From positions 434,001 to 498,000 of the forward strand of contig FSRD01000003.1 of the NCBI GenBank assembly GCA_900129675.1: 64,000 nucleotides of DNA. The letters run 5' to 3'. Position numbers and translations under genes: made by a program. How positions within the stretch are numbered: position 1 is the first letter of the stretch; every line of letters starts with the position of its first letter. Shown piece by piece: positions 50,582-57,558 of this stretch. The notes beneath the pieces were generated by a model. That model was not told the origin of the DNA, did no database searches, and saw only the letters and a list, made by a program, of their open reading frames with translations. Source of the stretch: Bradyrhizobium erythrophlei. GTDB lineage: Bacteria; Pseudomonadota; Alphaproteobacteria; Rhizobiales; Xanthobacteraceae.

Positions 50582-50671
50582 GTAGGGTGGGCAAAGCGAA
50601 GCGTGCCCGCCATTCTAACAGCGTTCGCATATGAAGATGGTGGGCACGGCGCAAGCGCGCCTTTGCCCACC
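50582..50671. repeat. Family D palindromic repeat, copy 3 (interrupted by the IS remnant)
   Basis: GTAGGGTGGGCAAAGCGAAGC to CGCGCCTTTGCCCACC. The missing last bases CTAC are at 51075-51078 on the far side of the IS remnant, so the repeat was entered at the same site as copy 1, in its right-hand half. Confidence 0.85.
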
Positions 50672-50905
50672 CTCCAGCAGTTCCACCGCCAGCCCCGCTT
50701 CCCGCATCGCCGCAAAAAGCCACTGCGACAAGGGGCCGGCCTCCAGCCCGATCCGCTCAAGGCCGAAGCCGAGCGAAGCGAACCAGGCGATCAGTGCCTC
50801 CGGCTCGCTGGCTACCCTGGCCTCGCGCAAAATCTTGCCGTTGGCGTCAACAACACACACGCTCGAGCATTCCAATGACACGTCGATTCCAGCATAATGG
50901 TCCAT
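50672..50905 (-). pseudogene. IS110 transposase fragment (5' part)
   Basis: Codons 1-78 of the transposase, MDHYAGIDVS to AVELLE, then the frame runs into repeat D3 and stops at 50615. It keeps the first catalytic Asp and the Glu motif but lacks the KSDRND aspartates and the whole C-terminal domain, so it is inactive. Confidence 0.93.
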
Positions 50906-51074
50906 GGTCGTCTCTCCTCGATGTTTGGAGCGAGGCTCATCCCTCGACTCCGTCACACCATCAATGTGAGGGACGACCGCCCGCCCTCCAAGCAAGCCGC
51001 GCGCAGCGCGCTACCCAATAGCGCCGTAGCAAGCGCGGCTTGCTTGGAGGGCAGACCGGGGCCCGTTACCCCAT
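50672..51074 (-). mobile_element. Truncated IS110/IS1111-family element (left end only)
   Basis: Reverse-strand copy of 20738-21140 of the intact element with no length difference; both the transposase frame and an antisense frame give the same protein, so the DNA is near-identical. It keeps the left terminus, the 20-bp-stem hairpin and the first 78 codons of the transposase, and has lost the rest, including the guide-RNA end. The deletion runs to the D repeat with AG microhomology. Confidence 0.92.
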
Positions 51075-51082
51075 CTACCGAT

Positions 51083-51805
51083 CTAATCCGGCAATGTCTC
51101 TCCAGATCCGCCAAGCTCCGCAGGCAAATCCCGGTATTTCGGCAAGCCGTCCTTTACCGAAACCGTCTTGCTCCCGTAATTCGCATGCAGGGTCGGCGCA
51201 TGCGTGTAGCCCCTTAGCAGATTGGCATAGACATCGATCAGCCGCATGCGCGGATGCTCGGTCATGATGTGGCCGCCACAACCCTTGCAGAATTTCCGGT
51301 AGGAGTTTTCGGTCTTGTGATAGGTGCCGATCTCGGCCTCGCCCCTGGTGATCCGCACATCGCCCGACTTCCACAGGCTGAAGGCGTTGATCGGCGCCGC
51401 CGACCAGGCCTGGCAATCCTCGCAATGGCAGTAGCCAGCGAATACCGGCGTGCCCGTGACCTCCACCTCGACCGCGCCGCAAAAGCAGCTGGCCTTGTAG
51501 GTGGCGGCGTCGGTTTTCGCCGCCTCGCCGTCGGCGAGCAGATCGTTGTATTCGGCATGCTTGGTCATGTAGTTGCGGATGAAATCGCACTCGACCGAAA
51601 GCTTGCACGCCTGCGCCCGCACCGCATCCAGCGTCGCGCGCCCGAGTTTTGAGCCGACGCCCCGTCCGCCCAGTTCCGGCGGCACCTCGGTATGCACCAG
51701 CGTGATGGAGCCGGGCGATTTGCGGTAGGTGACGAAGGCAATCGTGCCGTCGACGTCGAGTTCGAAGCGACCGCGGGCTTCGTTGTCGCTGAAATTGTCG
51801 GTCAT
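51083..51805 (-). CDS. Fusion of GNAT-type N-acetyltransferase (YjdJ-like) and GFA/CENP-V zinc domain
   Basis: 240 residues (start 51805, MTDNFSDN). Residues about 8-92 form a small GCN5-related acetyltransferase with VPPELGGRGVGSKLG, the acetyl-CoA loop. Residues about 103-235 form a glutathione-dependent formaldehyde-activating (GFA) fold with zinc cysteines in KASCFCGAVEV, GYCHCEDCQAW and FCKGCGGHI. The TAG stop is 4 bp from the D-repeat end that received the IS remnant. GFA-like proteins may bind glutathione adducts; the GST gene nearby is consistent but on the other strand. Confidence 0.87.
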   Translation of the reverse strand: MTDNFSDNEARGRFELDVDGTIAFVTYRKSPGSITLVHTEVPPELGGRGVGSKLGRATLDAVRAQACKLSVECDFIRNYMTKHAEYNDLLADGEAAKTDAATYKASCFCGAVEVEVTGTPVFAGYCHCEDCQAWSAAPINAFSLWKSGDVRITRGEAEIGTYHKTENSYRKFCKGCGGHIMTEHPRMRLIDVYANLLRGYTHAPTLHANYGSKTVSVKDGLPKYRDLPAELGGSGETLPD

Positions 51806-51825
51806 GGGCGCTCCTGTTTTAGATT

Positions 51826-51862
51826 GGTGGGCACGGTGCAAACACGCCTTTGTCCACCCTAC
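51826..51862. repeat. Family D repeat, half copy
   Basis: GGTGGGCACGGTGCAAACAC then GCCTTTGTCCACCCTAC: the right half of a D repeat only. Its end would be a target for the IS apart from one mismatch. Confidence 0.75.
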
Positions 51863-51865
51863 AAA

Positions 51866-52483
51866 TTAAGTTGCCGCCGCTCCCTGCGCCCGCGGAAACA
51901 CCATTCGGTCGTCGGTGCGGCAATAGCGGTCGGCGAATATGCGGCCGACCGGGTGATAGCGGTCCATCTGCACGCGCATCGTTTTGGTGTCCCACAACTC
52001 GTCGCGGATGTGGAAGTTGATGCCTTCGCCCATGATGAGCTGGCGGTCGCCGTTCACGTCGATGGTTTTCCAGGTCCTGCATTCCATCGCCCAGGGCGCG
52101 TCGGCCAACCGTGGCACCGTGATCTTGGTCGAGGGCGCGAGCTTGAGGCCGAGATAGCCGGGCTCGCCGATATCAGGCGGAAAGTCGCCGCTGCTCTCGT
52201 GCATCGCGCGCGCCAGCGGCTCGTCGGCGAGGTTGACCACGAACTCGCCGGTACGCGCGATGTTGACCGTGGTGTCTTTCGGCAAGCCGTCCGGGCCCCG
52301 ATTGGCGGCGAACATGCAGAGCGGCGGATCCTCGCAGAACACGTTGAAGAAGCTGAACGGTGCGGCGTTGACCACGCCGGTCGGTCCGACCGTCGTCACC
52401 CAGGCGATCGGCCGCGGCAGCACGAATCCGGTCAGCACCTTGTAGCGCTCGCGCTGGGTGAGGTCGCCAGGGGCGTATTGCAT
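51866..52483 (-). CDS. Flavin reductase family protein
   Basis: 205-residue FMN-binding split-barrel protein. PRPIAWVTTVGPTGVVNAAP (about 24-43) and FFNVFCEDPPLCMFA are the flavin-binding signature. Members either supply reduced flavin to two-component monooxygenases or have unknown roles. The ATG at 52483 (GGAA upstream) is preferred to an in-frame GTG nine codons earlier. No obvious partner oxygenase of the two-component class is in the window. It is on the same strand as the fusion protein gene, 60 bp upstream of it. Confidence 0.85.
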   Translation of the reverse strand: MQYAPGDLTQRERYKVLTGFVLPRPIAWVTTVGPTGVVNAAPFSFFNVFCEDPPLCMFAANRGPDGLPKDTTVNIARTGEFVVNLADEPLARAMHESSGDFPPDIGEPGYLGLKLAPSTKITVPRLADAPWAMECRTWKTIDVNGDRQLIMGEGINFHIRDELWDTKTMRVQMDRYHPVGRIFADRYCRTDDRMVFPRAQGAAAT

Positions 52484-52513
52484 GGTGTATTCCGTTGAGG
52501 CTGGATCCACTTG

Positions 52514-52703
52514 CTTACCTCGCCCCGCTTGCGGGGAGAGGTCGGATCGCCTTTAGGCGATCCGGGTGAGGGGGACTCTCAGCGAGCGAGCCCGTGGAGA
52601 GTCCCCCTCATCATAGCCGATGCTTCGCATCGGCGTTCTTCGATCAAGAACGGCGGCCGTAGGCCGCCTTCGCCTTCTCCCCGCAAGCGGGGAGAAGGCG
52701 AAG
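52514..52703. repeat. Family C intergenic repeat, copy 2
   Basis: CTTACCTCGCCCCGCTTGCG to CTCCCCGCAAGCGGGGAGAA; the same string of sub-hairpins as 3250-3437, including GATGCTTCGCATC and GAACGGCGGCC..TAGGCCGCC. Ends 5 bp from the acyl-CoA dehydrogenase stop codon. Confidence 0.85.
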
Positions 52704-52708
52704 CTAGC

Positions 52709-53983
52709 CTACGGCATGCTCAGTTCGTGTCGGCCGACCACCATCCAGTGCACTTCATCCGGACCGTCGGCGAAGCGCAGGTGGCGCACGTCCTGGTACA
52801 TTTCGCCGAGCGGCGACCATTGCGAGATGCCGGTGGCGCCGTGCATCTGAATCGCCTGGTCGATGATCTTGCAGGCGCGCTCGGGCACCATCGCCTTGAC
52901 CATGCTGACCCAGGTGCGGGCTTCCTTGTTGCCGAGCACGTCCATCGCCTTGGCGGCCTTCAGCACCATCAGCCGCATCGCCTCGATCTCGCAGCGCGCC
53001 TGGGCGATGATCTGCAAATTGCCGCCGAGATGCGCGATTTTCTTGCCGAAGGCTTCGCGGGTCAGGCCGCGCGAGACCATCAGGTCGAGCGCCTTTTCCG
53101 CCTTGCCGATGGTGCGCATGCAGTGATGGATGCGGCCTGGTCCGAGACGGACCTGCGAGATCTCGAAGCCGCGGCCTTCGCCGAGCAGGATGTTCTCCTT
53201 CGGCACCTGGACATTGTTGAAGCGCAGATGCATGTGCCCGCGCGGCGCGTGGTCGTGGCCGAACACGTGCATCGGCCCGATGATCTCGACGCCGGGCGTG
53301 TCCTTGGGAACGAGGATCTGCGACTGCTGCTTGCTTGGTGCAGCGTCGGGACTGGTCTTCACCATCACGATCATGATTTTGCAGCGGGGATCGCCGAGGC
53401 CGGAGATGTAGTATTTCTCGCCGTTGATCACCCATTCGTCGCCGACCAGTTTTGCGGTGGTCGAGATATTCTTGGCGTCGGAGGAGGCGACGTTCGGTTC
53501 GGTCATGGCGTAGGCGGAGCGGATTTCGCCGGCCAGGAGCGGCTTCAGCCACTTCTCCTTCTGCTCCTTGGTGCCGACGCGCTCGATCACTTCCATGTTG
53601 CCGGTATCCGGCGCCGAGCAGTTCATGGTTTCCGAGGCCAGCGGGCTCTTGCCGAGTTCGGCGGCGATATAGGCGTAATCCAGACTCTTCAGGCCCTCGC
53701 CGGTCTCGGCGTCGGGCAGGAAGAAGTTCCACAGGCCGACTTCCTTGGCCTTCGCCTTCGCCTTGCCCAGCACCTCGAGCTGCTCCGGCGTAAAGCTCCA
53801 GCGGTCGGTCTTTTTCTCGCCATGCCGGTAAAACTCGACCGACATCGGCTCGACCGTTTCGCGGATGAATTTCTTGACGTGGTCGTACAGCGGCCGGACC
53901 TTTTCCGACATGCGCAGGTCGTTGAGCTCGTCTTCCGGATTCAGCGTGTAGGTCGTGGTGCGGGGTATGTAGGCGTGTTTCAT
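52709..53983 (-). CDS. Acyl-CoA dehydrogenase of ACAD10/11 (LvaC-like) type
   Basis: 424 residues. The FAD/acyl-CoA fold is complete, with MTEPNVASSDAKNI (about 163-176), INGEKYYISGLGDP, and LGEGRGFEISQVRLGPGRIHH (split at about 296-316). The segments NCSAPDTGNMEV and RLADGPDEVH match the dehydrogenase half of ACAD10/ACAD11 and LvaC; the usual catalytic Glu of YEG is Asp in ADG. Such enzymes act with a 4-hydroxyacyl-CoA kinase to remove the 4-phosphate. Start ATG has GGGAGGA upstream. The kinase candidate is at 55961. Confidence 0.88.
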   Translation of the reverse strand: MKHAYIPRTTTYTLNPEDELNDLRMSEKVRPLYDHVKKFIRETVEPMSVEFYRHGEKKTDRWSFTPEQLEVLGKAKAKAKEVGLWNFFLPDAETGEGLKSLDYAYIAAELGKSPLASETMNCSAPDTGNMEVIERVGTKEQKEKWLKPLLAGEIRSAYAMTEPNVASSDAKNISTTAKLVGDEWVINGEKYYISGLGDPRCKIMIVMVKTSPDAAPSKQQSQILVPKDTPGVEIIGPMHVFGHDHAPRGHMHLRFNNVQVPKENILLGEGRGFEISQVRLGPGRIHHCMRTIGKAEKALDLMVSRGLTREAFGKKIAHLGGNLQIIAQARCEIEAMRLMVLKAAKAMDVLGNKEARTWVSMVKAMVPERACKIIDQAIQMHGATGISQWSPLGEMYQDVRHLRFADGPDEVHWMVVGRHELSMP

Positions 53984-54134
53984 GCAGTCCTCCCGTTGGC
54001 GCAGATCGTTCGTTCCCGTTCGCTCGGGCGATCTGACTGAAACGCTTGTTTCTGGTCGGTACTCTAAACGCCTGTTCCGGCTTTGCACAGGCAAACTGGA
54101 GGAGAGTTTTTCCGCCCCGCGGAAGGGTATCTAT

Positions 54135-54160
54135 GTCGTCCCGGCCTTCGCCGGGACGAC
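54135..54160. repeat. Short hairpin between SDR and acyl-CoA dehydrogenase genes
   Basis: GTCGTCCCGG and CCGGGACGAC around CCTTCG, a perfect 10-bp stem, 6 bp downstream of the SDR stop (minus strand). No T-run follows, so it is more likely a REP-like remnant or an RNA-stabilising stem than a terminator. Confidence 0.6.
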
Positions 54161-54166
54161 GTAAGA

Positions 54167-54946
54167 TCAAAACGCGGTATACCCGCCGTCGATCACAAAA
54201 CAATCCGCGGTATGATACGACGAGGCTTTGCTCATCAGATACACAGCGATGCCACCGAAGTCCGAGGGCTCGCCGAAGCGCCGCACCGGAATCCGCGGCA
54301 TCACATTGGCGACGAATTTGTCGTTTGCCATGATGTTCGCGGTCATGTCGCTCTTGATCCAGCCGGGCAGGATCGTGTTCGCGGTGACGCCGTATCGGGC
54401 GAGTTCCACCGCGAGCGCGCGGCACAGCGCGTTCAGCGCCGCCTTGGTCCCGGCATAATGCTCGTTGCGCGCGGTGCCGAACAGCGAGGCGAGGCTCGAG
54501 GTCGCGACCAGCCGGCCAAATTTGTCGCCGGCGTCGGCGCGTTCGGTCATGTGGCGGGCGGCGGCCTGGAACACATGGAAGACGCCGTCGAGATTGGTCG
54601 CAAACATCTTTCGCCATTCCTCCTCGGTGCGGTCGATGAAGGCGCGCCGTCCGCCGCCGCCGATGCCGGCATTGGCAAAGCAGCCGTCGACGCGGCCGAA
54701 CCTATCGAGTGTCGCTTTCATCGCATCCTTGACCGAGGCGGGATCGGCGACGTCGCAAATGCGGGTATCGACCTTGCCGGGGCCGGTGGCCATGGTGGCC
54801 GCGGCATTGTTGTTCTTGTCGGCGTTGCGGCCCCAGATCGAGACGTTGCAGCCGGCGGCGTTCAGCGCCTGCGCAATGCCAAGCCCGATGCCGCCATTAC
54901 CGCCGGTGATGATGGCGACGCGGCCGGAGAGGTCGAAGATGCTCAT
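54167..54946 (-). CDS. Short-chain dehydrogenase/reductase (LvaD-like position)
   Basis: 259-residue classical SDR. TGGNGGIGLGIA (about 15-26) is the cofactor site, NAGIGGGG near 91-98, SSLASLFGTARNEHYAGTK (about 149-167) has the Ser, Tyr and Lys of the active site, and the end is FVIDGGYTAF. It is cotranscribed with the ACAD10/11-type gene 183 bp downstream. In levulinate-type clusters an SDR of this kind reduces a keto or oxidises a 3-hydroxy intermediate; the substrate here is inferred only from context. Confidence 0.88.
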   Translation of the reverse strand: MSIFDLSGRVAIITGGNGGIGLGIAQALNAAGCNVSIWGRNADKNNNAAATMATGPGKVDTRICDVADPASVKDAMKATLDRFGRVDGCFANAGIGGGGRRAFIDRTEEEWRKMFATNLDGVFHVFQAAARHMTERADAGDKFGRLVATSSLASLFGTARNEHYAGTKAALNALCRALAVELARYGVTANTILPGWIKSDMTANIMANDKFVANVMPRIPVRRFGEPSDFGGIAVYLMSKASSYHTADCFVIDGGYTAF

Positions 54947-54980
54947 TTAGGCGCTTCCATTTGGTTTTGGCGCACTTTAG

Positions 54981-55032
54981 AGCATGATCCGGAAAACTGG
55001 GTGCCGGTCTTCCGAAAGGATCGTGCTCAAAA
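54981..55032. repeat. Family F short palindromic repeat, copy 1
   Basis: AGCATGATCCGGAAAACTGG and CCGGTCTTCCGAAAGGATCG form the two imperfectly mirrored halves. Copy 2 is at 56939-56986. This pattern (GCATGATCC..GAAAA..GATCATGC) is common between genes in Bradyrhizobiaceae. It sits in the divergent promoter region of the SDR and crotonase genes. Confidence 0.8.
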
Positions 55033-55172
55033 ACGAGATGTGCGTCCGATGGCGAACAGATGTCTTGTCCAACCATGGACAAGCCCGCCCAGAAAATCAA
55101 ATATGGATCGAAACATCAGGTCCGATCTGCCGCGCAACGGAATAGCGCGTAAACACAAGTCATGAGGAAACA

Positions 55173-55964
55173 ATGCAGTTCAAGCACGTCACGCTCGATA
55201 TCGATGGACCGGTCGCCGTTCTCAGGCTCGACCATCAGGAGGTCATGAATGCGGTCTCGATGGACATGCTGGGCGGCCTTGCCGAGGCGCTCGACACCAT
55301 CGACGAGAAGAAATCCGAAATTCGCTGCGTGGTGCTGACCGGCGCGGGGCGCGCGTTCTGCACCGGCGCCAATCTGCAGGGCCGCAACAACCAGAAGCCG
55401 GGCAGAAGCAACGCCGGCGCCTCGCTGGAAATCGGCTTTCACCCGTTCCTGCGCCGCCTGCGCAATTTGCATTGCCCGCTCGTCACCGCTGTCAACGGGC
55501 CGGCCGCCGGCGCCGGGATGAGCTTTGCGCTGATGGGCGACATGATCCTGTGCGCGCGCTCGTCCTATTTCCTGCAGGCGTTCCGCCGCATCGGTCTCGT
55601 GCCGGATTGCGGATCGACCTGGCTGCTGCCGCGGCTGATCGGCAAGGCGCGCTCGGTCGAGCTGTCGCTGATGGGCGAGCGGCTGCCGGCGGAAAAGGCG
55701 CTGGAATGGGGGCTGGTCAACCGCGTCCATGACGATGCGGTCTTGATGGAGGAGGCCATGAAGCTCGCGCATGAGCTCGCCAACGGTCCGACGATTGCGC
55801 TATCGCTGATCCGCAAACTGTATTGGGACAGCCCGGAGAACTCGTTCGAGGAGCAACTCAACCTCGAATTCGAGTCGCAGCGCACCGCGGGTGCGGCGGA
55901 AGATTTCGAGGAGGGCGTTACCGCCTTCCTCGAAAAGCGGCCGGCAAAGTTCAAAGGCAAATGA
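55173..55964 (+). CDS. Enoyl-CoA hydratase/isomerase family protein (PaaG-like)
   Basis: 263-residue crotonase. VLTGAGRAFCTGANLQG (about 52-68) and NGPAAGAGMSFALMGDM (about 107-123) form the oxyanion hole. The active-site segment FRRIGLVPDCGSTWLLPR has Asp in the VPD position, as in PaaG-type isomerases, and no Glu in the usual hydratase positions, so double-bond or ring isomerisation is more likely than hydration. The 3' end overlaps the kinase gene by ATGA, tying it to the 4-hydroxyacyl-CoA module. Confidence 0.87.
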   Translation: MQFKHVTLDIDGPVAVLRLDHQEVMNAVSMDMLGGLAEALDTIDEKKSEIRCVVLTGAGRAFCTGANLQGRNNQKPGRSNAGASLEIGFHPFLRRLRNLHCPLVTAVNGPAAGAGMSFALMGDMILCARSSYFLQAFRRIGLVPDCGSTWLLPRLIGKARSVELSLMGERLPAEKALEWGLVNRVHDDAVLMEEAMKLAHELANGPTIALSLIRKLYWDSPENSFEEQLNLEFESQRTAGAAEDFEEGVTAFLEKRPAKFKGK

Positions 55965-56944
55965 TCGAGCAGGAACTCGGACGCTGCGTTGCCGCCTTCT
56001 ATCCGGGCGCGACCGGCGTTGCCGGCGCGGCAAAACTTTCCGGCGGCGCCAGCCAGGAGACCTGGTCGTTCGACATCGTCCATCCCGACGGCAATGTCGG
56101 CGCGATCCTGCGCCGTGCGCCGCCGGGCTATGGCGCCTCGCCGGGGCGGGCCGCCGGCCTCGATGCCGAGGCGACGCTGATGCAGCTCGCGTTTGACGCC
56201 GGCCTGCCGTCGCCGCGCGTGATGCATATGCTGCAGCCGGAGGATCACCTCGGCACCGGTTTCATCATGCAGCGGATCGAGGGCGAAACCATTGCGCGCA
56301 AGATCCTCCGCGATGAACAATTTGCAAAAGCGCGGCCGATGCTGGCGCGCCAGCTAGGCAAGGTCATCGCGGGCATCCACGGTTTGCCGACATCGAAATT
56401 GCCCAAATTGCGCCAGATGACGTCGACAAAGGAGATTGCCGATCTGGAGCGGGAATATCGCAGCTTTGACTGGCCGCGGCCGGTGTTCGAGCTCGCGCTG
56501 CGCTGGCTGCGCGACCACGATCCCGGGCCTTCCAGCGAGGTGACTTTGGTGCACGGCGATTTCCGCCACGGCAATCTCATCATTGGCCCCGACGGCGTCC
56601 GTGCGGTGCTGGATTGGGAGCTCGCGCATTTCGGCGATCCGATGGAGGATCTCGGCTGGATCTGCGTCAATTCCTGGCGCTTTGGCGAGATCGACAAGCC
56701 CGTCGGCGGCTTTGGCACGCGCGAGGACTTGTTTGCGGGATACGAGGCGGCCGGCCGCCGTGCCGATCCCGCGCGCGTGATGTTTTGGGAAGTGATGGGC
56801 ACGCTGCGCTGGGGTGTGATGTGCTGCGGTATGATGCAGCGGTTCCGCAGTGGCCCCGATCATTCGATGGAACGCGCCATGATCGGGCGGCGTTCGTCGG
56901 AGACGGAGATCGATTTGCTGAGATTGTTAGCTCCGAGGGCATGA
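55961..56944 (+). CDS. Phosphotransferase family protein, 4-hydroxyacyl-CoA kinase-like (LvaA / ACAD10-11 kinase domain)
   Basis: 327-residue APH-fold kinase. The catalytic loop LVHGDFRHGNLI (about 195-206) and metal motif LDWELAHFGDP (about 216-226) are intact. In Pseudomonas, LvaA with the small LvaB phosphorylates 4-hydroxyvaleryl-CoA, and the N-terminal half of human ACAD10/11 does the same chemistry. The start overlaps the crotonase stop. The stop codon TGA lies inside repeat F2. The DUF6285 gene follows 60 bp later. The role is inferred from the set of neighbours. Confidence 0.87.
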   Translation: MIEQELGRCVAAFYPGATGVAGAAKLSGGASQETWSFDIVHPDGNVGAILRRAPPGYGASPGRAAGLDAEATLMQLAFDAGLPSPRVMHMLQPEDHLGTGFIMQRIEGETIARKILRDEQFAKARPMLARQLGKVIAGIHGLPTSKLPKLRQMTSTKEIADLEREYRSFDWPRPVFELALRWLRDHDPGPSSEVTLVHGDFRHGNLIIGPDGVRAVLDWELAHFGDPMEDLGWICVNSWRFGEIDKPVGGFGTREDLFAGYEAAGRRADPARVMFWEVMGTLRWGVMCCGMMQRFRSGPDHSMERAMIGRRSSETEIDLLRLLAPRA

Positions 56945-56986
56945 TCCCGAAAAGTGGGAACCGGTTTTCGGAAAAGTTCATGCCCA
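56939..56986. repeat. Family F short palindromic repeat, copy 2
   Basis: GCATGATCCCGAAAAGTGGG with the mirrored CCGGTTTTCGGAAAAGTTCA TGCCC half. It overlaps the 3' end of the kinase gene and supplies its stop codon. Confidence 0.8.
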
Positions 56987-57004
56987 GAAAGATGAGGAAA
57001 TGAC

Positions 57005-57379
57005 ATGCAGGACGAACCGACACCCTCCGAACTGATCAAGGCGGTCGCGGATTTTCTGCGCAACGAGATCGCGCCTGTGATCAAGGGCCATAACGCCTTC
57101 AAACTTCGCGTCGGCATCAACGCGCTCGATCTAGTGACGCGGCAACTGGCGCTGGAGAGTGGCGGCGATGCCGCCGAGGCCGCACGCCTGAAGCAATTGC
57201 TCGGCGCGGATGGTTCGCTGAAGGAGCTTAACCGCGCGCTGTCGGACAAGATTGCAAAAGGCGAGGTCGATCTGCGGACACCGGGATTATCGGAGCATCT
57301 GTGGCAGACCACGATGGACAAGCTCGCGGTCGACCAGCCGAATTATGCGTCGTACAAGAGGGAGCTGGGAAAATCGTAG
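57005..57379 (+). CDS. DUF6285 domain-containing protein (LvaB-like kinase partner)
   Basis: 124-residue helical protein beginning MQDEPTPSELIKAVADFLRN and containing FKLRVGINALDLVTRQL (about 35-51) and LRTPGLSEHLWQTTMDKL (about 91-108). This small family lies next to APH-type kinases and acyl-CoA dehydrogenases in many genomes; LvaB of the levulinate pathway is, to my knowledge, of this type and is needed for kinase activity. No catalytic motif is visible, consistent with a subunit role. ATG follows GATGAGGAAATG. Confidence 0.85.
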   Translation: MQDEPTPSELIKAVADFLRNEIAPVIKGHNAFKLRVGINALDLVTRQLALESGGDAAEAARLKQLLGADGSLKELNRALSDKIAKGEVDLRTPGLSEHLWQTTMDKLAVDQPNYASYKRELGKS

Positions 57380-57457
57380 GATGGGTAGAGCGAAGCGAAA
57401 CCCATCGTTGGGGCGTCGATGCGCATGATGGGTTTCGCTTCGCTCTACCCATCCTAC
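57376..57457. repeat. Family E element: perfect 30-bp-arm hairpin
   Basis: Arms 57376-57405 and 57428-57457 are exactly complementary over 30 bp (GTAGGATGGGTAGAGCGAAG outward), with a 22-bp loop. The left arm overlaps the DUF6285 stop codon (TAG at 57377-57379). It resembles family D in layout (GTAG..GGGT ends) but differs in sequence. Confidence 0.88.
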
Positions 57458-57466
57458 AAAGACGTT

Positions 57467-57551
57467 CGTCATTGCGAGGAGCGCAGCGACGAAGCAATCC
57501 ACTCTTTCTTTACGCGGAGAAATGGATTGCTTCGCTTCGCTCGCAATGACG
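57467..57551. repeat. Family A palindromic repeat, copy 9
   Basis: Follows element E by 9 bp, so two large hairpins stand in tandem between the convergent DUF6285 and crotonase genes. Confidence 0.9.
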
Positions 57552-57558
57552 ACCTCTC

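Noticed and set aside
50615..50995. Open frame on the minus strand joining transposase start to repeat D sequence
   Set aside because: It is a truncated transposase running into a repeat. The last residues come from the palindrome and carry no domain, so it is listed as a pseudogene.
54135..54160. Rho-independent terminator after the SDR gene
   Set aside because: The stem is perfect but no T-run follows on the transcribed strand, and the acyl-CoA dehydrogenase gene downstream probably needs read-through.
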